This document shows, piece after piece, positions 1 through 7,986 of a stretch of 46,283 nt of DNA (its first letter is position 1; each line of letters begins with the position of its first letter). The stretch covers positions 1 through 46,283 of the forward strand of contig JAFAGC010000119.1 of the NCBI GenBank assembly GCA_023423065.1, written 5' to 3'. The notes below the pieces were generated by a model. That model had not been told where the DNA came from, did no database searches, and was given only the letters and a program-made list of their open reading frames with translations. Position numbers and translations under genes: made by a program. The DNA comes from Pseudomonadota bacterium (lineage in GTDB: Bacteria > Pseudomonadota > Gammaproteobacteria > Steroidobacterales > Steroidobacteraceae).

Positions 1-252
1 GCGGCGCTCTTCGAACTACTGGCCGAGAGCGGAGCGGGAGTCACGGTGGAACCCACCGACGTCGCGGGTATCGGACACGCGCTCGAGAAGATGATCTTCG
101 GCCACGCCTCCGACGTGGCGCGGGCACGCGTCGAGCGTTTCCGCTGGTCGAACCTGGCGTTGCAGTACCGGCTCGCGATCGAGGCGGCCCTGGCCAGACG
201 GGGTGGTGAGGCGGATCGCGGCCGCGCCGCCCGCCGCGACGCCACGGCCTGA
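1..252 (+). CDS. C-terminal fragment of a glycosyltransferase-like protein
   Basis: The frame is open from the first base of the window and ends at a TGA at 250-252, so only the last 83 residues are present and the start lies outside. The visible part has the look of the tail of a GT-B fold (family 4-like) glycosyltransferase: a segment ending in Val-Glu-Pro-Thr-Asp, where such enzymes bind the nucleotide sugar and list how much of each, then a helix and the pattern Arg-Phe-x-Trp-x-x-x-Ala-x-Gln-Tyr, which is common at the end of these enzymes. The last 20 residues are Arg/Ala rich. Family assignment rests on this short tail only, and the substrate cannot be told. Confidence 0.55.
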   Translation, partial: AALFELLAESGAGVTVEPTDVAGIGHALEKMIFGHASDVARARVERFRWSNLALQYRLAIEAALARRGGEADRGRAARRDATA

Positions 253-342
253 CGTGCTGTCGCGCACAATCGCGGGCCCGGCGGGCTCAAGGTGTGCGCC
301 ACATCGCGCGCCCCCGGGCGTATCGGCGCTAACCTCGCGCGC

Positions 343-1113
343 ATGGCCAACGACCTCGCCTCGGGAAATCCCCCGCAGCTCGAAGCCCTGCTCGACCGCT
401 GGCAGGCCAGCCTCGATTTGCACGCCCGCTACGCGGCGCTCGACGACGAGCGTTACTGGCACGTTCAGCCCTGGCCGAAACACGAACGCCCGCAACGCTG
501 GATCATCCAGCTCGCGCGCAAGCGCATCCTCGCGCTGAAACGCATCGTCGCGCAGCGGCAGCTCGAAGGCGACCGCGCCTGCATCGAAGGCATCGAGATC
601 ATGGGTTTCCTCGCGACGCTCGTCGGACTGACGTCGGTCGAGCGATTCATCCCGCTCGCGACGCCCGAGGGCGAACGCCGCGATGTGCTCGCGGCGAAGC
701 CCGCCGCCGCGCCGACGCGCGAACGCGAATCCACCGGCCGGACGACGGAGAACCGCCGCATCGGCGAGGCGCATCCGCGCCCCGCCGAGGTCCGTCGCAC
801 GGCGGAAACCACCCGCCAGATGCCCGCGCTCTCCGGGGCGAAGCTCGCCCAGGCCAGGCTGCGGCGCGAGCCCCCGCGCGCGGCGGCGGCGAAACCCCGC
901 AAGCCGGTCGAAAAGCCGCCGACCACCGTCACGCAAACGGAACACGTCGTCATCGCGGACGCGGTGCGCTTGTTAGGCTGGGGAAGGCAGTGGCACGAGC
1001 TCGCCGAGATGATCGCGCGGCTCGCCGAGCGCCCCGCGCCCTCGGAGATCCGCCGCATCCTGCGCACGTACCGCGACCAGATCGACGCGATCGTTTCCCG
1101 GCGCGGAAAATAG
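343..1113 (+). CDS. Hypothetical Arg/Ala-rich protein
   Basis: I do not recognise this 256-residue protein. The ATG at 343 is preferred over an in-frame GTG at 292. The N-terminal ~105 residues look folded and helical, with several Trp and Tyr residues and a basic helix. Residues ~110-200 are a low-complexity stretch rich in Arg, Ala, Pro and Glu, probably disordered. The last ~55 residues again look helical, with a Leu-Leu-Gly-Trp-Gly-Arg motif and regular hydrophobic spacing. There is no signal peptide or membrane segment, so it is probably cytoplasmic; the basic character would suit nucleic-acid or membrane-surface binding, but that is only inference. Codon use matches the neighbours. It could be the last gene of the upstream unit. 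Confidence 0.6.
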   Translation: MANDLASGNPPQLEALLDRWQASLDLHARYAALDDERYWHVQPWPKHERPQRWIIQLARKRILALKRIVAQRQLEGDRACIEGIEIMGFLATLVGLTSVERFIPLATPEGERRDVLAAKPAAAPTRERESTGRTTENRRIGEAHPRPAEVRRTAETTRQMPALSGAKLAQARLRREPPRAAAAKPRKPVEKPPTTVTQTEHVVIADAVRLLGWGRQWHELAEMIARLAERPAPSEIRRILRTYRDQIDAIVSRRGK

Positions 1114-1228
1114 TCCGTTCGTCCGCGCCGCCTTGCGCGGCGACGCCCTCCTTTTGCAGAATCTCCGGCCCCGGGCGCCGCGGAACTTTGCCGAGTGCCC
1201 ATCGCTCATATGGCACCAGCATAAAGCC

Positions 1229-1939
1229 ATGATAACGACCCAGAACCTGACCAAGCATTACGACGGTCTCGTCGCCGTCGACGACCTGACCTTCTCCGTG
1301 GAACCGGGCGAAGTGCTCGGGTTCCTGGGCCCGAATGGCGCAGGCAAGTCGACGACGATGCGCATGATCGCCGGTTTCATCACGCCCACCGCGGGCACCG
1401 CCGGCATCTGCGGGCACGACGTGCTCGCGGAACCGCTCGCCGCCAAGGCGGCCCTTGGCTATCTACCCGAGGGCGCGCCGAGTTATGCCGAAATGACGGT
1501 CCGCGGATTCCTCTCCTTCATGGCGGATCTGCGCAGTCTCGAAGGCGAACGCCGCAAGTCGCGCCTCGATTACGTGATCGGCCGCCTGCAGCTCGAACCC
1601 GTGCTCGAGCAGTCGATCGAGACGTTGTCGAAGGGCTTCAAGCGGCGCGTGGGACTCGCGCAGGCCATCGTGCACGATCCGCCGGTGCTGATCCTCGACG
1701 AACCGACGGACGGCCTCGATCCGCTGCAGAAGCACGAAGTGCGCGCGCTCATCGGCGAAATCGCGCGCGAGAAGACCATCGTCATCTCGACGCACATCCT
1801 CGAAGAGGTCGACGCGGTGTGCACGCGCGCGGTGATCATCGCGCACGGCAAGCTGGTCGCGGACGGCACGCCCGCCGCGCTCAAGTCGCAGGCGCCGTCC
1901 GGCCGCCTCGAAGACGTGTTCCGCGCCGTCGCCGCCTGA
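1229..1939 (+). CDS. ABC transporter ATP-binding protein (GldA-like, ABC-2 type)
   Basis: A 236-residue ATPase of an ABC-2 type export or gliding-type complex. Seen in order: Walker A (GPNGAGKST, near residue 38), ABC signature in the form LSKGFKRR (near 134), Walker B (VLILDEPTDGLDP, near 152) and the switch His in STHILEEVD (near 186). Length is normal for a stand-alone subunit. The ATG at 1229 is chosen because the conserved fold begins at once (MITTQNLTKHY); the in-frame ATG at 1133 would add 32 residues unlike the family. The permease, a GldG-like auxiliary protein and a DUF4340 protein follow with very short gaps, so the four are probably one operon. The family is known from gliding-motility and nitrous-oxide-type exporters; the substrate here is unknown. 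Confidence 0.9.
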   Translation: MITTQNLTKHYDGLVAVDDLTFSVEPGEVLGFLGPNGAGKSTTMRMIAGFITPTAGTAGICGHDVLAEPLAAKAALGYLPEGAPSYAEMTVRGFLSFMADLRSLEGERRKSRLDYVIGRLQLEPVLEQSIETLSKGFKRRVGLAQAIVHDPPVLILDEPTDGLDPLQKHEVRALIGEIAREKTIVISTHILEEVDAVCTRAVIIAHGKLVADGTPAALKSQAPSGRLEDVFRAVAA

Positions 1940-1965
1940 CTACCTGGAATGGACAGGAGAAACCC

Positions 1966-2700
1966 TTGAACCCCGTGCGTACCATCATGCGCCGCGAGCT
2001 CGCGAGTTACTTCGCGACGCCGCTCGCGTACGTGTTCGTCACCATCTTCCTCTTCTTCCAGGGCCTGCTCACGTTCTACGTCGGCCGGATCCTCGAGATC
2101 GAACAGGCCGACCTGCGGCCATTCTTCCTGCTGCTGCCATGGCTGTTCCTCATTCTCATTCCCGCGGTTTCGATGCGCTTCTGGCCCGAGGAACGCGCCA
2201 GCGGCAGCATAGAACTGCTGCTCACCCAGCCCATCACGATGTGGCAGGCCGTGCTCGGCAAGTTCCTCGCCGGCTGGCTGTTCATCGCGCTGGCGCTCGT
2301 GCTCACCACGCCCCTGTGGATCACGATCAACTGGCTGGGCTCGCCGGACAACGGCGTCATCGTCGCCGCGTATATCGGGAGCCTCCTGATGGCCGGCGCC
2401 TATCTATCCGTGGGCTCGTTCATGTCCGCGTTGACGCGCAGCCAGGTGATCGCGTTCATCCTGGCGTTCCTCGTGTGTTTTCTGCTGGTGATGGCCGGGT
2501 TCCCGATGGTGCTCGACGTCGCGCGCAGCTGGGCCTGGCCCTGGATCACCGAGGGCATCGCGGCGCTCTCTTTCTACACGCACTTCGAGAACATCACGAA
2601 GGGCGTGCTCGACCTGCGTGACGTCCTGTACTTCACGCTCATCATCGCGTTCTTCCTGGCCGCGAGCGCGGTCGCGCTCGAATCACGCAAGTCACGATAG
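1966..2700 (+). CDS. ABC-2 type transporter permease (GldF-like)
   Basis: A 244-residue inner-membrane permease with about six hydrophobic segments, pairing with the ATPase just upstream. The start is probably the TTG at 1966: a clear AGGAGA ribosome site lies at 1955-1960, five bases ahead, and the protein then begins with a short basic helix (IMRREL) and the first membrane segment. A GTG at 1975 and an ATG at 1987 are alternatives. The motif region PEERASGSIELLLTQPIT between the second and third helices is typical of ABC-2 permeases involved in gliding or multi-gene export. The next gene starts two bases after the stop, so translation is probably coupled. Confidence 0.88.
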   Translation: MNPVRTIMRRELASYFATPLAYVFVTIFLFFQGLLTFYVGRILEIEQADLRPFFLLLPWLFLILIPAVSMRFWPEERASGSIELLLTQPITMWQAVLGKFLAGWLFIALALVLTTPLWITINWLGSPDNGVIVAAYIGSLLMAGAYLSVGSFMSALTRSQVIAFILAFLVCFLLVMAGFPMVLDVARSWAWPWITEGIAALSFYTHFENITKGVLDLRDVLYFTLIIAFFLAASAVALESRKSR

Positions 2701-2702
2701 TC

Positions 2703-4580
2703 ATGAAGAAATCCACCATCGGCGCCGGCGTACTCGCCATCGTGGGCGTGCTGTTCATCGGCATCATGCTGCTCGCGAACACGTTGCTGCGCGGCGCGCA
2801 GATCGATCTCACCGAGAACAGGATCTACACGCTCTCGGAGGGCACGAAGAACATCGTCGCCAATCTCGAGGAGCCGGTGAACCTGTACCTGTTCTTCTCC
2901 GAGCGCACGGCGACGCCGAATCCGCAGATCCGCAACTACGGCATCCGCGTGCGCGAGCTGCTCGAGGACCTGGTGGCGCGCTCGAACGGCAAGCTCGCGC
3001 TCAAGGTCATCGATCCGCAGCCGTTCACCGAGGAGGAAGACCGCGCGACGGAGCTCGGCATCTCGCCGGTGCGCATCGGCGGCGAAAACATCTACCTCGG
3101 CCTCGCCGCGACCAATTCCACCGACGGCAAGCAGTCGATCCCGTTCCTGGACTCGCAGCTCGAGCAGCAGCTCGAATACGACGTCGCCAAGCTGATCCAC
3201 GGTCTATCCACCAGCAAACGCCCCGTCGTCGGCTGGTTGTCGTCGCTGCCGATGCAGGGCGACTTCGACATGCGCACCGGTCGCCCGCGTCCGCCGTGGG
3301 TCGTGTATCAGCAGATCGAGCAGCTCTACACGGTGCGCGACCTCGACGTTTCGGTCGGCAAGATCGACTCCGACGTCGACGTGCTGGTCCTCGTCCACCC
3401 GAAGGACCTGCCGCCCGCGGCCCTGTACGCGATCGACCAGTACGTGATGCGCGGCGGCCACGTGCTCGCGTTCGTCGATCCGAATTCGCAGGCGGATGCG
3501 GCGGGAGCCGATCCCTCCGATCCGATGGCGGCGATGTCGGCCGACAAATCGTCCAGCCTGGAGCCGCTGCTCTCGGCCTGGGGCGTGGACTTCGACCGCA
3601 ACCAGGTGGTCGTCGATCTCGAGCGCGGACTGCGCGTGACGATGCGCGAAGGCGATCCGCCCGCGCAGCACATCGCGATCCTCGGCCTCGACGACACGGC
3701 CATGGCGCGCGACGTGATCACGGGCACGCTCACCAGCGTCAACCTCGCGACCGCGGGTAGTTTGAAGGCGAAGGAAGGCAGCAAGCTGCAGTTCGAGCCG
3801 CTGATCCGCACCAGCGCGCAGGCGGGCGTGCTGCCGGGCCAGCGCTTCGCGATGCTCACCGACCCGGCAACGCTGCGCGACGGATTCAAGCCGAGCGGCG
3901 AGCAGGTCGTGGCCGCGCGCATCTCGGGCAACGCGGCGAGCGCGTATCCGGGGGGCCCGCCCGAAGGCGTGTCTGCGGCCGCGGACGCCCTCGAGGCCTC
4001 CTCCCAGCCGATCAACGTCGTGGTGATCGCGGACTCCGATCTGCTGTCCGACTTCATGTGGGTGCAGACGGGCAACTTCCTCGGCCAGATGATTTCGCGG
4101 TCCTTCGCGGACAACGGCAAGCTGGTCTGGAACGCGCTCGACAATCTCGCCGGCAGCTCGGATCTGATCAGCATCCGCGGCCGCGCGTCCTATTCGCGCC
4201 CGTTCGAGAAGTTCGAGGAACTGCGGCGCACGGCCGCCGCGCAGTTCCGTTCGACCGAGCTCGAGCTCGAGGAACAGCTCCGTCAGACCGAAGAGAACCT
4301 GACCAAGCTGCAGAGCGCGCAACCCGGCGACGAATTGCTTTCACCCGATCAGGCGCGCGAGATCGAGCGTTTCCAGGAACAGAAGCTGCGCATCCGCAAG
4401 GAACTGCGCGCGGTCACCTCCGGGCTCGACCGCGACATCGAGCGGCTCGGCGCCCGCGTCAAGTTCGTCAACATCATCGTGGTGCCCGGCGTGTTCGCGC
4501 TCATCGCCGTCGCGATGGCGCTGTGGCGCAAGCGCCGGCGCAGCGCGATCGCGATGCTGCGCAAGGGAGCGACGTCATGA
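2703..4580 (+). CDS. GldG-like ABC auxiliary protein (ABC_transp_aux family)
   Basis: A 625-residue protein with an N-terminal membrane anchor (about residues 5-28), a long extracytoplasmic part, a charged coiled-coil stretch near residues 510-585 and a second membrane helix just before the basic C-terminus (about 592-612). This one-helix-at-each-end architecture and the early motif IDLTENRIYTLSEGT are those of the auxiliary subunit found with GldA/GldF-type ABC-2 transporters. An insertion near residues 260-285 is rich in Asp, Ala and Ser. The stop overlaps the next start as ATGA. The family is thought to work in gliding or export in Bacteroidetes; its role in gammaproteobacteria is not established. 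Confidence 0.85.
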   Translation: MKKSTIGAGVLAIVGVLFIGIMLLANTLLRGAQIDLTENRIYTLSEGTKNIVANLEEPVNLYLFFSERTATPNPQIRNYGIRVRELLEDLVARSNGKLALKVIDPQPFTEEEDRATELGISPVRIGGENIYLGLAATNSTDGKQSIPFLDSQLEQQLEYDVAKLIHGLSTSKRPVVGWLSSLPMQGDFDMRTGRPRPPWVVYQQIEQLYTVRDLDVSVGKIDSDVDVLVLVHPKDLPPAALYAIDQYVMRGGHVLAFVDPNSQADAAGADPSDPMAAMSADKSSSLEPLLSAWGVDFDRNQVVVDLERGLRVTMREGDPPAQHIAILGLDDTAMARDVITGTLTSVNLATAGSLKAKEGSKLQFEPLIRTSAQAGVLPGQRFAMLTDPATLRDGFKPSGEQVVAARISGNAASAYPGGPPEGVSAAADALEASSQPINVVVIADSDLLSDFMWVQTGNFLGQMISRSFADNGKLVWNALDNLAGSSDLISIRGRASYSRPFEKFEELRRTAAAQFRSTELELEEQLRQTEENLTKLQSAQPGDELLSPDQAREIERFQEQKLRIRKELRAVTSGLDRDIERLGARVKFVNIIVVPGVFALIAVAMALWRKRRRSAIAMLRKGATS

Positions 4581-5698
4581 ATCGGCGGAAGCTGACCCTA
4601 CTCGCCGTCTCGGCGGTGGTGCTGCTGGCCGCGGGAATCTGGCTCAACGCGAGCCGCACGCGCCAGCAGACGGTGCAGTCGGGCGAGCGGGTGTTTCCGG
4701 ACCTGGCCGGCGCGCTCGCGGAGGTCGACGAGATCCGCATCTCGCGCGGCGACGGCAGTCACACCACCCTGAAACGCCGGTCCGACGGATGGACCGTCGC
4801 CGAGCGCAACTACCCGGCGGACGCAAGGCGCGTGCGCGATCTCGCCTTCGCGCTCGCGAACCTCGAAATCGTCGAGCACAAGACCAGCGACCCAGCGAAC
4901 TACCCGAAGCTCGGGGTCGAACCCGCGGACACGCCCACCGCGACCAGCACGCGGGTCGAGGTCGTCGCCGGAAAGAAATCCTGGCCGCTCATCGTCGGCA
5001 AGAATGCCGAGGGCAACGCGGTGTACGTGCGCAAGCCCGCGGAGGCCGCGAGCGCGCTGGCGCAGCCCACGCTCACCGTCGACCCGGACCAGAAGCGCTG
5101 GATGGACCGCCTGCTCGCGGACATCCCCGCCGCGCAGGTCCACGACATCTCGATCAAGCCCGCCAAGGGGCCAGCCTATCTACTGAAGCGTGACGATCCC
5201 GACGCGGACCTCGTCATGAACCCGGTCCCGCGCGGCCGCACTCCGGTCACCGCGATGTCCCTCGAAGGACAGGCCGGAGCGCTGGTGTCGCTGAACTTCG
5301 ACGACGTGCGCGCCGCGCCTTCGCCCGCGCCCGCCGCGACGGATCGGGCCACGTTCCGCACCTTCGATGGCCAGGTCATCGAATTCGCGGGACGGCGCGA
5401 CGGGGACAAGGCTTTCGTGACCGTCTCGGCGCAGCGGGACCCCGCGCTGGCAGCGCGATTCCCGCAGCCGGCAGCGGCGGCAGCGGCGGCAACGACGGCC
5501 TCGACGGACACCTCGGCCGAGCCCGCCAAGGCGCCGACCGCCCCGGCTGCGCCCGCGGCTCCGACCGAGGCGCCCAAGCCCCGCGCACAAACCGTCGAAC
5601 GCCTCGCGGCCCGAACCGCGGGTGTCGAGTTCGAGATCCCGCTCTACAAGTACGAGTCGCTGTTCAAGCCGCAGGAAGAGCTGCTCGAGAGCAAGTAG
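4577..5698 (+). CDS. DUF4340 domain protein
   Basis: A 373-residue protein starting at the ATG that overlaps the upstream stop (ATGA), with an N-terminal membrane helix (about residues 5-24) and then a soluble part, presumably periplasmic. The region around residues 45-140 carries the DUF4340 pattern: a beta-rich start, a Gly-Trp after a basic loop, then Arg-Val-Arg-Asp-Leu and Asn-Tyr-Pro-Lys-Leu-Gly. A low-complexity Ala/Pro/Thr linker runs from about 295 to 340 before a final charged segment. DUF4340 proteins commonly follow GldG-like genes, as here, and probably belong to the same complex. Function unknown. Confidence 0.82.
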   Translation: MNRRKLTLLAVSAVVLLAAGIWLNASRTRQQTVQSGERVFPDLAGALAEVDEIRISRGDGSHTTLKRRSDGWTVAERNYPADARRVRDLAFALANLEIVEHKTSDPANYPKLGVEPADTPTATSTRVEVVAGKKSWPLIVGKNAEGNAVYVRKPAEAASALAQPTLTVDPDQKRWMDRLLADIPAAQVHDISIKPAKGPAYLLKRDDPDADLVMNPVPRGRTPVTAMSLEGQAGALVSLNFDDVRAAPSPAPAATDRATFRTFDGQVIEFAGRRDGDKAFVTVSAQRDPALAARFPQPAAAAAAATTASTDTSAEPAKAPTAPAAPAAPTEAPKPRAQTVERLAARTAGVEFEIPLYKYESLFKPQEELLESK

Positions 5699-5717
5699 CC
5701 GGAGCGGGCGCGACGCC

Positions 5718-6785
5718 TCACCGCGTGCGCGCGACGAGGAACAGCGCCACCGCGGCCAGCAATGCCGTCGGCATCCAGGCGAGCAGCACCGGGCTCGCCT
5801 GGAACACGATCGCGCCGCTCTCGAGCGTGCGCTGCACGAAAAAGAACGACACGCCGATCAGCACGCCGACCAGCATGCGTGCGCCCGATCCCGCCGATCG
5901 CAGGCTGCCGAACACGAACGGGATGGCCAACAGGCCCGCGAACAGGATCGCAGTCGTGCGCGCGATGCGCGACCAGAACGCGAACTCCTGCGAGGCGGAA
6001 TCGAGGCCGTTTTCGCGCAGATGCCGGATCAGCCCGAACAACACACGTGTCTCGAGTTCGCGCGGCTGGACCACCGTCAGCGCGAGGAAATCTCCGCCGA
6101 CCGCCGACGAGAACTCGCGGCTCGCCTCGTGGGCCGACCTGATCTGCTCACCGTCGAAGCGCGTCGTCGCGTATTGCGAAAGTCGCCAGCTACCGTCCGG
6201 CTCGACCGTGGCGGTGGCCGCGGTCGACATGGACACGAGCCGGTGATCCGGCGACAGCTCGAACACGCGCATGCCACCGAACTCGCCTCGCCCCGACTGC
6301 TGCATGACGTTGATCAGCAGGTTGCCGTCGCGCACCCACGCGCCGCCGCGGCTCGCGAAACTGATGTTCGAGAACTTGCTGAGCGCCTTCTGCTGCTTCG
6401 CCATCGATTGCAGCGGCGGCGCCAGGAACTCGCCGCACAACACCGCCAGCCCGACCAGCAACAGGCCGGCCATGGCGACCGAGCCCGCGATCCGCCACAC
6501 GGACACTCCCGCCGCTCGCATCACCGTGAGCTCGCTGCCGCGCGCGAGCTGCCCGAGTCCGAGCAACGTGCCGATCAGCACGCCGATCGGCAGCAGCTCG
6601 TAGATCTGCTGCGGAATGTTGAGCAGCACGAACCAGAAGGCATCGAGCGCGGTGTACGAGCCGATGCCGATGTCGTCCTGCTGGTTCGCGAACAGGAACA
6701 GCGCGAGCAGCATGAGCAGCACGGCCATGACGACCAGCACGCCCCCCAGCATCGCGCGGATCACGTAGCGGTCGAGCAAATTCAT
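5718..6785 (-). CDS. lptG: LPS export ABC transporter permease LptG
   Basis: A 355-residue inner-membrane protein of the LptB2FG complex, which pulls lipopolysaccharide from the inner membrane onto the Lpt bridge. It shows three hydrophobic segments near the N-terminus, a long hydrophilic periplasmic part in the middle and three helices at the end, the usual LptF/LptG plan. The start MNLLDRYVIRAM is typical of LptG; the frame stays open further upstream, but that part is the lptF coding strand read in another frame. The ATG overlaps the lptF stop as ATGA, so the two are co-translated. LptB, LptC and LptA are not in the window. Confidence 0.95.
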   Translation of the reverse strand: MNLLDRYVIRAMLGGVLVVMAVLLMLLALFLFANQQDDIGIGSYTALDAFWFVLLNIPQQIYELLPIGVLIGTLLGLGQLARGSELTVMRAAGVSVWRIAGSVAMAGLLLVGLAVLCGEFLAPPLQSMAKQQKALSKFSNISFASRGGAWVRDGNLLINVMQQSGRGEFGGMRVFELSPDHRLVSMSTAATATVEPDGSWRLSQYATTRFDGEQIRSAHEASREFSSAVGGDFLALTVVQPRELETRVLFGLIRHLRENGLDSASQEFAFWSRIARTTAILFAGLLAIPFVFGSLRSAGSGARMLVGVLIGVSFFFVQRTLESGAIVFQASPVLLAWMPTALLAAVALFLVARTR

Positions 6786-7924
6786 GCCGGCGCACCCTGC
6801 CCGCCGGCGGGCAGACGGTTGCGCGCCATGTTGCGCCGGTAGCGCGCGCCCGAGAGAAAGCCGGGGATGAACAGGATCGCGGCCGCGAGCACGCCGACGA
6901 TCGCGTGCACCCACCACAGGCCTAACCACTCGGGCACGACGCCGCGCGCGATCCACATCTTGCCCGCGATCGTGAGCTGGATGTACACGAAGAAGATCAG
7001 CACCGCGTAGCCCACGCGCGCATAACGTCCCTGCCGCGGACGCAAGCGTGCGAGCGGCACCGCGATCACCGCGAGCACGGCCGCCATCAGCGGGAACGCC
7101 ATGCGGAAATGCAGCTCGGCGCGCAGCTTGGGATCGGTGGATTGCGCGAGCACGGCGGTGGGCAGTCCTTCGAGGGCCACCGCGCCGCCGGACAGCGCCG
7201 GCAGCCGCACCGGGATGCTGTTCTCCGCGAAGCGCACGATGCGGAACCGCTTCTCTCCGGGCTTCCCCTCGAAGCGCTCGCCGTCATAGAGCGTGATCAC
7301 CTGGAGGTTGCCGTCCTCGTAGTAAGAGTGTGTGGCCCGCTGCGCGAGCGCGACCTCGATCTGGCCGCCCCGGTCCCGCTCGACGAAGACGCGCGTCAAC
7401 GTGCCGTCGCTTTCGGCGCCCTGCGCGTACACCACCGTGCTGCCGCCGCCGAACATGCGGAACCGTCCCGCGCTGATGGGCGCGAACTGGCCGGCGCGCA
7501 AGGCTTCGCTGCGCAGCTCGAGCATGCGGGCGGCCGCCGCCGGCGCGATGTGCATGGAGAGCAGCGCGATGAGCGCCGCGAGCACGGCCGTGAAGCCCAT
7601 TATGGGTCCGAGGACCGGCCGGATCCCTGCCCCGCAAGCCTGGGCGGCGGTCATCTCGCTGTCGTGGTAGAGGCGGCCGAGCCCGAGCACGATTCCCAGC
7701 AACAGCCCTACGGGCACGATCAACGCGAGGTTCTGGACCGCCCCGAGCATGATCAGCTCGAGTACCACTCCCCGCGGGTACTGGCTTTCCGCCGCGCGCT
7801 CTAACACCCTCGCGATCTGGTTCGTGAGCAATATCGCGAGCAGGACGCCCGTGACCGCGAGCCAGGTGACGGCGACTTCACGCAGGATGTAGCGGTCGAG
7901 TATCCGCAGCAAACGCCCACCCAA
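6782..7924 (-). CDS. lptF: LPS export ABC transporter permease LptF
   Basis: Partner permease of LptG, up to 380 residues, with membrane helices at both ends and a periplasmic jellyroll region between (about residues 125-265). The N-terminal LDRYILREV pattern is typical of LptF. The start is uncertain: no ATG precedes the conserved region, and TTG at 7924 or TTG at 7912 (four codons later, next to the conserved part, with a G-rich stretch just before it) are the candidates. The gene is divergent from pepA, the usual gammaproteobacterial arrangement, with about 62 bases between the starts. Confidence 0.94.
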   Translation of the reverse strand: MGGRLLRILDRYILREVAVTWLAVTGVLLAILLTNQIARVLERAAESQYPRGVVLELIMLGAVQNLALIVPVGLLLGIVLGLGRLYHDSEMTAAQACGAGIRPVLGPIMGFTAVLAALIALLSMHIAPAAAARMLELRSEALRAGQFAPISAGRFRMFGGGSTVVYAQGAESDGTLTRVFVERDRGGQIEVALAQRATHSYYEDGNLQVITLYDGERFEGKPGEKRFRIVRFAENSIPVRLPALSGGAVALEGLPTAVLAQSTDPKLRAELHFRMAFPLMAAVLAVIAVPLARLRPRQGRYARVGYAVLIFFVYIQLTIAGKMWIARGVVPEWLGLWWVHAIVGVLAAAILFIPGFLSGARYRRNMARNRLPAGGQGAPA

Positions 7925-7986
7925 ACAGACTTGAGTTACACTTCGCGACCTTAAAGCACGGCCGCCCTCCGGGGAAGAACCGAACC

